Shown: in pieces, positions 1 through 10,515 of the stretch
Numbering within the stretch: position 1 is the stretch's first letter
Layout of the letters: each line of letters begins with the position of its first letter
DNA from: Nissolia schottii
Lineage: Eukaryota; Streptophyta; Magnoliopsida; Fabales; Fabaceae
Assembly (NCBI GenBank): GCA_003254905.1
Contig: QANU01074788.1
Span: 145,601 to 209,600 of the forward strand
Length of the DNA stretch: 64,000 nucleotides
Reading direction: 5' to 3'
Position numbers and translations under genes: made by a program
The notes under the pieces: model-generated
Database searches by the model: none
Seen by the model: the letters and a program-made list of their open reading frames with translations, nothing else
What the model was told of the DNA's origin: nothing

Positions 1-1042
1 TTTTTTTTTCTCTCCCTGGATTTCTCTACTCATCTCATCCTTACATATAACACAGAAATCTCATACCCAAAAAAAGAAAAAAGAAAAAACCAAAAAAAAA
101 ATCGTTGACATCTTATTGAAATATCCAAGATGCCTTTTGTTTTTGTGTGTGATAAATATTGAAGATGCTTGAACATCTTGGATCTTTAAAGTTGTATGCG
201 CGTACACCTTATAAGGCTTCCTATATTTCTTGTTTAAGGGTTCCTAATTAAAGCTCACGGCACAGAGAAAAGATGATCGTAAAGCTTCTATTGCTCTTCT
301 TTTTGACGAGAAGTGATCCAACATGTTATTACCCAGAACCTCCTTTTATGTTTGGTCATCATTAATTAGCAATATATGGGCAATGTAAATGGGCAGCAAA
401 AAGGAATAAGCCTTCAAGACATAGTAGTACTTAGCCCCAACTTGGTTGGAAAATAGATAATTCGGACCCAAATTGCTGAGCCTTTTCTGTCCACTTCACT
501 GATGAATCATGCATTGATGGTTTTTCTTTCTTTCTTTCTTTCTTTTTTTGGTGTGCATCATGCATTGATATTATAGAATAGTTTTACATTTTATTTTATT
601 AACAAAAGAGTTTTACATTGTTGTCAACACTCTTATACAATATCAATGAATAAAAATTAATTTCATTTTTTATTTTAGGTAATCTTTATATTTATAAGAC
701 AAAAAAAGGCACGTGATTTTTAATTTAAATTATTTAGTATACGTAAATATTAATTGTTTTAAAATTGATTGTGATCAAGAAGTTTCAAAATATCAAAAAC
801 TTACTAATTAAATTTTTTTAATAATTAGAAAAATATATTAAAATAATATCAAAGAAATATAATTTAATCTATATTAATTAAATGTTTAGATTTTTTCCAC
901 CACCATTTTGACATAATTTTTTTCGTTTAAACTATTTTCACTACATCTTGCTAAATCTTTTACTAATTTAAATTTTATATGTCAGTATTAAATTTATTAT
1001 AATTACTCTCACTAAATATTTTTTAATTTAAAATTATCCTTC
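1..1042. other. A/T-rich intergenic stretch
   Basis: No coding region or recognisable element is visible. A short pyrimidine TTTC microsatellite occurs at about 521-547. The remainder is low-complexity A/T-rich DNA with frequent stops in all frames. Confidence 0.6.
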
Positions 1043-1715
1043 CTTACCTCTAGGGGTGGGAACAGGCCAGACCTATCTCGTTAATTTTTTACCTGAGTCT
1101 GGTCTGGCCTGTTTAGGAGGCTTGGCCTGGAGTCTGATAGGTCTGTCTGTATATTTTTTTATTATAAAAAAATTATTATTTTGGCCTGTTATTGCGGCCT
1201 GTTACACACTCAATAAAACAACATTCACGCTCTGTTATTGTGGTCTATTACACACTCAATAAAATAACATTTAACAACAATAATCAATCATCTTACAATA
1301 CCAATAATATCTAAATACGATCTATGTCCAAAACATACAAGACTAATAATATCAAAATACCAACTAAACAATAATTATTCTCAACACAATACATTAATTC
1401 TCAACACAATATTTCTTCATTGTCAAGTGCCTAAAAATAACAAATTATTTATATCATTATTCATGACATAATTTTTAAAAAAATAAGATAAATAAATAAT
1501 AAGATATACCTTTCGCTTTTTCTTTATGTTTAACTTGTTGCTTTTTCTAAGAGTCCTAGAGACTCTTATATCTAAGGTTAGTTTAAAAAGTAAAATTAAA
1601 ATAATAAAATTATATTAATAAATATAATTACATAAAATGTTGCAAAAAGTAATGTTAATCTAATATTTAAAGCGATACATAGGCCGTCTGACCTATTCCC
1701 ACCCCTACTCACCTC
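1043..1715. mobile_element. hAT-type MITE (family 1, short copy)
   Basis: The element runs 1051-1707 (657 bp) and is bounded by inverted ends TAGGGGTGGGAACAGGCC on the left and the complement of TAGGGGTGGGAATAGGTC on the right. The flanking 8-mers CTTACCTC (1043-1050) and CTCACCTC (1708-1715) match at seven of eight positions, as expected for a hAT target duplication. No transposase is encoded, so it is non-autonomous. Its interior, for example the ACACTCAATAAAATAACATT and CAACTAAACAATAATTATTC stretches, recurs at 40,439-41,469. Confidence 0.85.
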
Positions 1716-2266
1716 TAACATTTAAAAGTACACAAAATAAAAGCTACATAATTTATATAAAAAATAATATCAGCAACTTTAAAATAATTCTTATGCATAA
1801 CACAAGTATTAAACTAATAGATACTTATGAAACTTTTTATAATAATTTTTGTTTACGTAAGAAAAATTTCCTCGTTTCAAAGTCAAACCTTGTGACAGCG
1901 TATAAAAAAAAAGGGTCAAACCTTGTGACAAACCTCAAAGTTTATGATGTTACTGGCAAATGGCCTACTAAAAAATAATAATTTTCGTCATAAACAAGGT
2001 AGTTTTTAAGATAGCAAAAAGTTTTTCTAATTCATGATTTTATAGGTAATCTATAAATTAATTGTCACCACACAAGGTAATTAAAAATATACAAAGTGAT
2101 TTTCCTGTTAGTTTCCTTTTTTTTCTTTTTTTCTTTTTATGAGTATCTAAATTCTACTATTAATTAGGTTAACTAATTTAGTTCAAAATACTATAATTAT
2201 CTCTATTAACACAAATTTTGTCCTCCAGGGTCTCAAATTCCCCTTTTGGTTGCGTGTAGAACTTAA
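1716..2266. other. intergenic, nothing recognised
   Basis: A/T-rich sequence without coding potential, RNA-gene features or clear inverted ends. Confidence 0.5.
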
Positions 2267-3037
2267 GGGTGCGTTTGGGATCAAACAAGATGTGAAATAA
2301 TTTAATTTGCAAATTAATTCTCATGTTTGGTATCTTAAGAAAATGGAATTGATTTGATTTCCTAAATCTATGGAATTCAAGTTGCTTACATTAGAAATCT
2401 TATCACTTTTGTAAGGAATTGAATTCATTTTAACATAAAAACTATTTTGTTCCTATTTAACTAACTAAATTTACAAACTCTGTCATCATCAAATCAAACT
2501 TATTATTATAAAATATTATTTTACTCCTAATTTTTTTTCAAAAGATTTTTTTAAAAAAATATTAATTTCCAGAAAAAAATTCAAAAAAATTTATCAAAAA
2601 ATTTATTCAAAAAAATTACCAAAATTTTTTTCCCGAAAAAAATATTTGTTCAATTTTTTTCCAAAAATGATTTTTTCTACAAAATAATTTTTTCAAAAAA
2701 TATCTTTTAAAAAATTCAAAAAAATGGGAAAAAATATTTTTTAAAAAAACTTTTTTTTTCATAAAATAAAGAAAATCGAAAATAATATATATTTTTGAAA
2801 AATACATTTTCAAAAAATATATTTTTAAAAAAAATCAATTCCTATTTTAATAAGGGTAAAAATATAAATTAATCAAACCAAATGAAATCAATTTCATTTT
2901 CATCTTATGTAGTCGGTTCCAAATACAGTAATTGATTTCTAAATCAATTTGATTCATCTTATGTATTTGGTTCTAAACATGGTAATTGATTTGCAATTCA
3001 AATCATTACCATCTTATTTGATTCCAAATGCAACCCC
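2267..3037. mobile_element. MITE with long terminal inverted repeats
   Basis: The left end GGGTGCGTTTGGGATCAAAC and the complement of the right end (GGGGTTGCATTTGGAATCAA) pair. The pairing continues inward for about 70 bp through the ATTAATTCTCATGTTTGG-like segment. The interior (about 2520-2850) is almost pure A/T with runs of A6 and T6 and encodes nothing. No convincing target duplication is seen, so the superfamily is undecided. Similar wording (TTTGATTCTTAAATCAAATGG) is present near 41,160 inside another MITE. Confidence 0.7.
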
Positions 3038-3090
3038 GAGTGATTTTACCGTTGATTGGTAGGAATAAAAGTAAAGGAATAACTCTAAAA

Positions 3091-3108
3091 ATCAATAATA
3101 ATAATAAT

Positions 3109-3147
<39 letters not shown>

Positions 3148-3175
3148 AATAACAATAATAACAATAATAATAATA
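3091..3175. repeat. (AAT)n/(AAC)n trinucleotide microsatellite
   Basis: An uninterrupted mix of AAT and AAC triplets. It makes spurious open frames of poly-Asn on + and poly-Leu on -, which are not genes. Confidence 0.95.
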
Positions 3176-3329
3176 AAGTAGAGGAATATTTACTCACCAT
3201 CACATTATGATGTCTTTATTCACAATGTTTGTCGTAATAAAGACAACATAGTATTACAGATAAATTTATTAAACAAATTCAAGATTAGCTTGTAAAGTAA
3301 ATTCTATTGTTACAAGTCTAGTCTAAATT

Positions 3330-3545
3330 ATATATATAAAAAAAATACTATTTGTACATCACAAAAATTGACATCCTATACACCACACACAGAAATAAAC
3401 ATAATAAAATAGAAAAATAAACATTGTCATTGAACACTTATGTGTGCTCAAAACACGTGCATGTTTAGTATTGTTTGTTTATGTATTTGATAATGTTTGT
3501 TTATCTGTTTTAATTTGTTTATGTAGAAAATTAGAAATAAACTCA
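3330..3545. mobile_element. foldback MITE relic, same family as 12,583-12,910
   Basis: The left part (AAAATACTATTTGTACATCA then CATCCTATACACC and AAATAAACATAATAAAATAG) is complementary in pattern to the right part (GATAATGTTTGTTTAT). It also resembles the reverse complement of the right end of the element at 12,583-12,910. The exact termini are uncertain. Confidence 0.5.
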
Positions 3546-4190
3546 AGTTGAAAGCCTATTTCTTTTCTTCTCTCTACGTTTTTTTTGGTTGAACTCTCCT
3601 TTTAGAAAACCTAAAACAAAAAATGAAGTGGGCTTTTTTACTGTTGGGCTTGGGTCAGGCTTAGTTAGCGACCTCCTTATGGGCTTTGAGGCCCACAGTG
3701 GCAAAACAAGAACTGGAACAAACTGTGTCTAGATGAGCCTAAACCACGCGAGTTACCACTAACCAGACTAAACAAAAGTCATCTCAGCTGGAAGACTTGG
3801 GGTTTTGCAAAATGAACTGAATTTAGAGAATTCGGTTCTTCTAACGAATTCGGTTCAATAGTTAAAAGATCACATTCATGATTCACCTAACCAAAGTAGC
3901 TAAACATGAATTAGTCAGTGCCCAACTTTTTCCCGCTAGGGGGCTAGGAGGGGTGGGTGGGTTAAGGTCTAGCAAAGGACACATAATAGAGTGGTACACC
4001 CTACACACAGTGCAAGCACAGCTATCGCGAGAAAGAGAGAGAGAAGGAACGCACGCACGCACGCACGCATCCACCGTCACCCTCACGTTCGCCCGTTGAA
4101 CCCTTTCACACGTGAGTCTACCCTAGGGTATTTTTAGTGTGGCCCCCCTCATCAAACCCCTCAGCGTAATAAATTAATTATAAAATTGTG
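3546..4190. other. intergenic with GA and CGCA microsatellites
   Basis: No gene is recognised. A GA run at about 4030-4044 is followed by five ACGC units at about 4048-4069. The region is less A/T-rich than its surroundings and may be an old repeat, but no boundary is visible. Confidence 0.5.
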
Positions 4191-4400
4191 CTGCTATTTC
4201 AACGTCAAACATATTTGTTTAGTTTTTCACATATATTATCGGGTTCATACACACGGCACATAATATGAGGGGAATTTTATGGTGTATTTAATCTTTTACA
4301 CATATTATGATACACATACACACATAAGGGGAATTCTATGAATTTATGATATATGTGAGAGAGTGCTTGGTGTTAAAAAAAAATATATTTATTAAAAAAA
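4191..4400. mobile_element. degenerate MITE-like palindrome
   Basis: Segments such as TTTTTCACATATATTATC and TTATGATATATGTGAGAG are arranged as an imperfect inverted repeat. The wording is similar to the palindromic MITE at 13,714-13,865 (GATATATGTGAGAATG). The ends are not resolved. Confidence 0.35.
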
Positions 4401-5492
4401 TTGAAAAAAAATTAGGCAACGGCAAAAGTGCAGGGGTTCCGGCACTGGGTCCCTGTGTCGTGGCACAGCCCCGCAAAAACTGTGGCTCTTAACAAAAGCT
4501 AATCTCTTTTGCTTGCTTGGAATCTTATTGTATTAGTTGTATTTATAATTATAATAATATAATACTCTTAATAATTTCTAATTATTAATTTTATTATTTA
4601 GACTGGATAAATAAATAGATATTAGATTATTTGGTTCACTAATTTAATACTATCCATGACTATGACCACAACCTTATCCCTTACCTATCTCGTGAATATT
4701 CATTCTACTTCCACCATTTCCTTCTCAACTTTAGGTTTGTTAGTTTTAATTTTTAATACACAAATAAGACGAATTTTATCTTCTTAAAATACTTCCATAT
4801 GGAGTAATATTTTTTCATTTTCATCAAAAATACTTTTATATCGAGTAAACCAAACAAGTAGTCTATCAGTATCAATTTATTTGTCGTCACAGTTGGTTTA
4901 CTTTATATTTAAAAAAAAAAAAATCTCAATTGTATCTTGATTTTTATTTTTATTTTTTTAATGTAAAAACACCTAAAATCAAATTTAATAATTATTATAA
5001 ATAAAACTTGTTCGCTTTTAAAATTCTAAAATTAATTTTAAGTATTAGCTTGGAAATCAAACATGTTTTTTTTTATATAAAAAATTATTATCAATTTTAA
5101 CGCTTTAAAAGTGAAAAAAAAATTTATGATAATTTTAAAGTTTATGATAAAAAAAATTTAGACACGTTATATGATAAATTGTTCCTTCCGTCGAATTACC
5201 TAAGGAAAATAATGATAATTTACCCACCTCTTACGGCCTCGTTTGTACTCAAGGATAAAACAATTACTATGTTTTTTTACTTTTTCTTTTTCTAATTACA
5301 ACTATAAAGCTTGACATGAATTGAAAGAAGAAGTCGTCTAGATTAAAAGCGGAGCAGTCTTCAACTTCATCAGTGATTTCCAAAAAGATTTCTTAAAGAA
5401 TAATCATGATGACCCTTCCCATAAGACGATACTTTTTTTTTTTTACAATTTTTTTTTTTTTGTACATGTAAGATGATAGGAGTAGAGTTTGA
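4401..5492. other. A/T-rich intergenic, nothing recognised
   Basis: Contains a short GC-richer stretch at 4415-4490 and long homopolymer A/T tracts. No coding region or clear element is seen. Confidence 0.5.
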
Positions 5493-5496
5493 GTTA

Positions 5497-5800
5497 CTCT
5501 CTTTATTCATAAATAAGTTTTTTAGAAAAACACTTTCACACGTTTATTAAAAAATTCATTAATATGACAAAAAATTTATATTGGTATGTCAAAACTATTA
5601 TTTTAGTTTTTCTCTCAAAATCTTTCTCTTTCTGTTAAATTCGTCTTTCAACTATTGTGTGAGAGAAATAATATTTATTAAAAAGTGTAAAACAATAATA
5701 AATATGTGAGATAAAATAAGGATAAAATTAAAAAATATTAATAATTAATACTACATTAAAATTTTTAAATAATATTTATTTGTGGACAATTTTTTAAATA
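5497..5800. mobile_element. Stowaway/mariner-like MITE relic
   Basis: The left end TACTCTCTTTATTCATAAAT resembles the TACTCCCTCC-type terminus of plant Stowaway elements and follows a TA. The interior (ACACTTTCACACGTTTATTA, then AATAATTAATACTACATTAA and ATTTATTTGTGGACAA) is shared with 23,604-23,850. The right end is eroded. Confidence 0.5.
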
Positions 5801-6736
5801 ATAAATATTAATAAATTTTTTTAAAATGACCATGTCTATCAATATTTCCACATGTTAGAACTAAAAACTGAAATCCATGAATAAAAATTATTAATACTCT
5901 CTCCATTCATTTTTATTTGTCACTTTTTATCTAAAAATTTATTAAATATTATTTTGTCATCATTTGATTAGATTAAGAAAGTGTTATAGGATGTCTCATC
6001 GAACTATCAAATTGTGACAAGTTAATCTAAGCTCTTAAAGTTTTTGATAATTTTGTCACGTGTGGGATGACATGTTGATACAACAGAGATGTTCATAGTA
6101 TGCTGAGGTTGTGTCAGGGGGTGGTACTTGTAAGTTCACTCCAAAGTTTAAGTTAGTATGTATGTGATATGAATCATGTGTAAAAAATAGGTTACCTCTC
6201 AACTCTTCATCTCTCTTTCTATATGAGTTTGTGAGTGGGTCGTTGAGGTTGAAAAGTAATGCTTCGAACCTCATCATGAGCTTTCAATCTATTGTTGTTA
6301 TGTTTTGTGAGTTGTGATGGGTCTTTAAGGCTCATAATGCTCTAGTTCGATGTTTTAAACATGTGAGTAGACTGTTTATGAAGTTGAGATATTTTTTAGG
6401 TCGAACTTCTCCATATTAGGTCATCTTTATTGGGCCTTTCCACATGCTAGTTTTATTTCTATGAGCTAATTATTCGGACTTTAAATATATTTAGTCCATA
6501 ACAAGAAGCATTAATTATTTTTCTCAATTATATCCTTATTATTTTTCATTTTTCTAATAACACTAACTATAGTGTTAACTACTTAAAATTAATTTTTTTT
6601 ACACACTATAATTTTTTAATTTTAGTATAAATTAAATGATTTATATTTGTGTTTGTTTTTTGACAGAAATAACAGTAAAAAGTAAGAGGGGAATAGTTAA
6701 CAATAGTAGCATCTTTGAAAAATTTAGTGTGAAAGA
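5801..6736. other. intergenic, nothing firmly recognised
   Basis: Includes ATACTCTCTCCATTCATTTT at 5891, another possible Stowaway-like end. The stretch around 6000-6480 is more GC-balanced but has no recognisable protein. Confidence 0.4.
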
Positions 6737-7006
6737 CCATGGCATCTTTACATTTCTATGGCATTTGGTATAACTTGTATATCAAAATATGGGTTGGAAC
6801 AAAAATTTACAAATGTATGGGTTTGGATCTGAAATCGCCATAGGGTGTGGCGATTTCAGACTTTTTAAAAAAAAAAAACTGAGGTCTCAAATCACCATAG
6901 GGGGTGGCGATTTCAGACCCAAAACCATACCTTCGTAAATATTTTTGTTGGTCATAATAAGGGATTACAATTTTTTTGGGGTCATTTAAATGTAAATATT
7001 CCAAGG
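6737..7006. mobile_element. hairpin-array element, copy A (2 modules)
   Basis: The outer ends CCATGGCATCTTTACATTT and the complement of AAATGTAAATATTCCAAGG pair. Just inside, ATATGGGTTGGAAC...ACAAATGTATGGG on the left mirrors the complement of CCATACCTTCGTAAATA on the right. Between them are two hairpins at 6829-6859 (CTGAAATCGCCA / TGGCGATTTCAG) and 6886-6916, separated by a T/A homopolymer spacer. No convincing flanking duplication is seen for this copy. See copies B-E. Confidence 0.7.
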
Positions 7007-7053
7007 GCCGTGCACTAAGGAGGCTTATTTAAGGAAAGAGACCCATTATAACT

Positions 7054-7850
7054 AAAATTATTAAGAAATACCAAATAAAAATTTATTTTGGGAGAAGAAC
7101 TAAAAAAATGAATAGCAAGAGACAATAACATATTTGAAGCATTTTTCATTTATTTTTTTCTCTATCCCTTTATTTCAAAGGACTCTCTTTCTTTCATTGT
7201 TCCTCATCTCTTATCTATTTCTCACCCTAAATTCATTTTATTTTATTTTTAGAAATTTAACTATGGCATCCTCTTCTAACGGTGCAAAAGTTTATAGATT
7301 ATAAAAGAAAATGCATAATTATTATCATTGTGATGCACAACTAATCAACGATTTTTGTTTACAATTTTTATTTTGTTTAAGTCCCAATATCTGAAAAATT
7401 CACAATCTTGTACCGTATATATGTTTTAGACAAAAATTCTTTGTACGCACAAATGTTTGGGTTAGTAGGTGCTTCGACTGTGGTTCAATCTATTCCGATA
7501 ACATTATTTCTTAAGTCTCAAAAAAAATAATAATAAAAAAGTATCAATTTTATCAAAAATATTTTAAATTAATTATTTATCACAATGATAATAATTATGT
7601 ATTTTCTTTTATAATCTATGATTTATGAGAAGGTGATGAGATAACTAAATTTGTAAGAAAAAACAAAGAGGGAATCTAAGGTTAGAACCAAAAGAAATGA
7701 GGAAGAAAAAAAGAAAGAGATTTTTTTTGAAAGAAAGGGATTAAGAAAAAATAAATAAAAAATATTTAAAGAGTATTATTGTCTCTTATTAACCATTTTT
7801 TTTGTCATTCTTTCTAAATAAATTTTAATCTGGCATTTCTTAATAATTTT
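7054..7850. mobile_element. long-TIR transposable element (MULE/foldback-like)
   Basis: About 300 bp at each end are inverted copies. The left part starts AAAATTATTAAGAAATACCA and the complement of the right end reads AAAATTATTAAGAAATGCCA. Pairing continues through AAGAGACAATAA and TCTCTTTCTTT to TTATTATCATTGTGAT near 7320 and 7590. The central ~200 bp is unique and encodes nothing. Flanks CCATTATAACT and CCCTAATATCT are only imperfectly similar. Long TIRs suggest a Mutator-like non-autonomous element, but the superfamily is an inference. Confidence 0.75.
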
Positions 7851-8689
7851 CCCTAATATCTTTTCCTCCCTTATGATACTCATGATAGTTTTCTTAATTA
7901 ATATAGTACACAAATAAAGAAATAAATAAATTAATTAATTAGCGGCCACAAGTCACATGAATAAAGATAAGACTTGATTATTAGTCGGAGGATTAAATTA
8001 GTGGTGGGTGACGTAGGGTGATGATATGATTATAGGTGATAATAGAAGGGTGCGTGAAAAATGAAAGATCCTCATAGCTCCTAGGCGTGGCAGGGATAGG
8101 CACGAATGAAATTAACATTAGCATTAACAACAATTGATGGGGTGGTAGATGCTAGAGTGTAGAGTCCTAGGGAGAAAGCACAGCAAGCAAATCCTTCTCA
8201 CAAGAAACAGAAAAATATAAAATAAAATAGTAAATTAATAAAAAAAGGAAGAGGGTGGGGTGGGTAATGATGGAAGGAGAGATAATAATGAGAGTGGAGG
8301 AGGGTTAACTGTCCTCCTCACCACCCGGCAAAGCCACTTCTATTGCCGCTTTCCTGTCTCCCCCTAATCCCCTGTTTTCCTCTGTCCCCTTATTATTAAT
8401 TATTATTTCTTTCATTCATTTCTTTTCTGCCTTTGCTTTCCACCACCCACTTGCGTTCCTTTCCCCTTACCTTTTTTTTTTTGGTCACCTTTTTTATACC
8501 TCTATTAAACTTCCTTTAATCATGTTTATTAACAAAAAAAAAAAACTTCTTTAATCATGTTTGACCCCTTCCAACTCTAAAGAATGATTAAGGTCTTGTA
8601 GTTATCCTTCTGTCTTGCTTGCATTGTATAATGTGCTGAGAAGGGTAATTATGTTTGTACTATATTAATTAATTTAATATATTATTAAC
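7851..8689. other. intergenic, no element recognised
   Basis: Moderately GC-balanced around 8040-8470 (for example CCACCCGGCAAAGCCAC), bounded by A/T tracts. No open frame with recognisable content is present. It may be a unique spacer between two long-TIR elements. Confidence 0.4.
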
Positions 8690-9665
8690 TTAAATATGTT
8701 TTAGATTCACAATAAATTTTTAGATTTAATTTAAGTTCATAATTTTATTTTGATCTAAACATATAGTAGTAAATTATATAGTTTTAGTGTTGTTTAATTG
8801 TTGTTAACAGAGTCAAAACGACACAACAACACTGTCATGTGAGTAAAATAAGTTCATATAGCCCATAACTTGGTTTAAATTTAACTCATAACTTGTTATT
8901 TGATCTAATTTTAGGTATTGGGTGGATCCCAAGAAGCCCTGACAAGGACACGAGATATGACATGACATGCGACACAATGACACTAATTTCAAAATTTTAC
9001 ACGACACAGAATGACATGTATAAATATAAAATTAATATTTATATTAATATCCTAATATTTTTATTAATATTAAACTACTCATTTTTAATATTTTTTAAAC
9101 TCCTTTTAAAATACATGAAACATTCAAGATATTTTCATATGTCAATACTTGCTAATTTTTTAATGGTCTATATTATTATAAATTATTTAATATTTAAAAT
9201 GTTTTTACTCAAGACATTACACAGACACATTTTAAAAAATTTTAAATATAGCTCAGATATACTTAGACATAAGCAATTGTGATTTTTTTTTTATTTAAAC
9301 ACTTTCAGACATATGCGACACATGTGCTAGACGAGTGTCTACGTGTGTCAGTGTTCACAATATGTCAGACGCGGGAACATAATAGTCTTATGAAGTGTCT
9401 ATACTTTTTAGGGTAAGTCATGGTTTGGAGGCAAATCCTTTTCAAACAACATTTTATGAGCCAAGTTATGGGTTAAATGTGTTTATTATACTCACATGAT
9501 ACTGCTGACGTGACACTCTATTAGTTATGTAAGTAGTTAATAGAATTTCACTAAGCAATTAAAATAATATAATTCATGATATGTTTATACCTAAACCAAA
9601 CAAAAACATTTCAAGGACCAAAATTAAATCTAAAAAATTTGTCAGAGACTTGAAATATATTTAAA
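8690..9665. mobile_element. long-TIR transposable element, second family
   Basis: Left and right arms of about 230-250 bp are inverted copies. The left carries AAATTTTTAGATTTAATTT, TGTCATGTGAGTAAAATAAG and CCCATAACTTGG. The right carries the complements, including CCAAGTTATGGG near 9460 and CTCACATGATACTG near 9496. The centre has repeated GACACGAGA/ATGCGACACA-type words around 8944-9010 and 9310-9370. A 129-residue open frame at 8893-9282 is A/T-rich and unrecognisable, probably chance. No clear target duplication is visible. Confidence 0.7.
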
Positions 9666-9687
9666 CCTATATTGTTAGACTTAATAT

Positions 9688-9919
9688 GTTAGGGAGAATG
9701 CCTTGGTTGATCCCTAAACTTTTCATTAGTGCCTACATTGATTTCAAACGTTACTTTCGTTAGTCTTTTTGTATGAAATGTTCAAGGACTAATGAAGGTA
9801 ATATTTAAAATGTTTAAAGGTTAATAAGAGGATTTCAATAACCAATTTGATGAATTTTTTTTATGAACTAATATGGACACTAATAAAAAGTTAAATGATA
9901 AATTAGGCATTCTCCTAAC
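9688..9919. mobile_element. MITE with ~45 bp inverted ends
   Basis: The left end GTTAGGGAGAATGCCTTGG and the complement of the right end (GTTAGGAGAATGCCTAATTT) pair. Pairing continues to ACTTTTCATTAGTGCC versus ACTTTTTATTAGTGTCC. It is non-coding. The terminal TTA/TAA could reflect a PIF/Harbinger-type site, but the duplication is not resolved. Confidence 0.65.
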
Positions 9920-10079
9920 GTGTTAGTTCTATAAGCAGGTGATCCCATGACTAGGTTGAAGAGGAAATAAGAGAAAGAAAAAAAAGGACGAATTTTGATT
10001 ATTATTTTTTACGCAACAGAAAAAAAAAATGAAAAACATGAAACAAATTGGCGTGAGACACTCATTTATTTTTGGAGTT

Positions 10080-10260
10080 TACTTGCACTATGCGTTAACA
10101 ATATTAAATTATTTATATTATTATTAAATTAAAATATTTTATATGTATAACTTTTAAAATAGTAAATGAGATAATTAACTATTTTTATTTATGTAATACT
10201 ATTTGATTTAATGAAATTGTAAAACAAATTTAAAACATTAGTGCATAACAATTGAATTCT
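10080..10260. mobile_element. probable MITE relic
   Basis: Words such as TATTTATGTAATACTATTTGATTTAATGA resemble TTTATGTAACAACATTTGATTGACCC at about 32,624 and GTGATAAAATTTGATTAAATGACA at about 47,972. This points to a common MITE family. Ends are not defined. Confidence 0.35.
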
Positions 10261-10329
10261 TATTTTTGCGTGAAATTTATTTTTAAAATATATCAGTGTT
10301 CTAGGAAAAATTATCAAATTATGAGAATT

Positions 10330-10515
10330 TTAGATGAAATCAAGACTAAGTCCTGATTTCTTTTTTTAAAAAAACGAAAAGTATGAAAACGGTAGAAAAA
10401 GTCTCAATTTTATAATAAAATAAAATAAAAAATGAAATCGGGACTTTAGTCTTGAATACTCAATTAAAAAATAAGTGGTAAAACATGAATTCAGAACTTT
10501 TTGTTCTGTTTTTTA
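10330..10515. repeat. divergent hairpin array (locus F)
   Basis: Three hairpin-like modules are separated by A/T homopolymers: 10,336-10,360 (GAAATCAAGACT / AGTCCTGATTTC), 10,434-10,461 (GAAATCGGGACT with a decayed partner) and 10,488-10,512 (CAGAAC / GTTCTG). The layout is that of elements A-E but with a different stem sequence. A relation is inferred, not proven. Confidence 0.45.

Noticed and set aside
3006-3210. Open frames of poly-Leu (-) and poly-Asn (+)
   Set aside because: They are translations of an AAT/AAC microsatellite.
6807-7004. 65-codon minus-strand frame with a repeated EIATPYGD peptide
   Set aside because: The peptide repeat is just the translated hairpin stem of element A; no separate protein is supported.
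8893-9282. 129-codon frame inside a long-TIR element
   Set aside because: Composition is Ile/Leu/Tyr/Phe-rich from A/T-rich DNA and shows no transposase motif.
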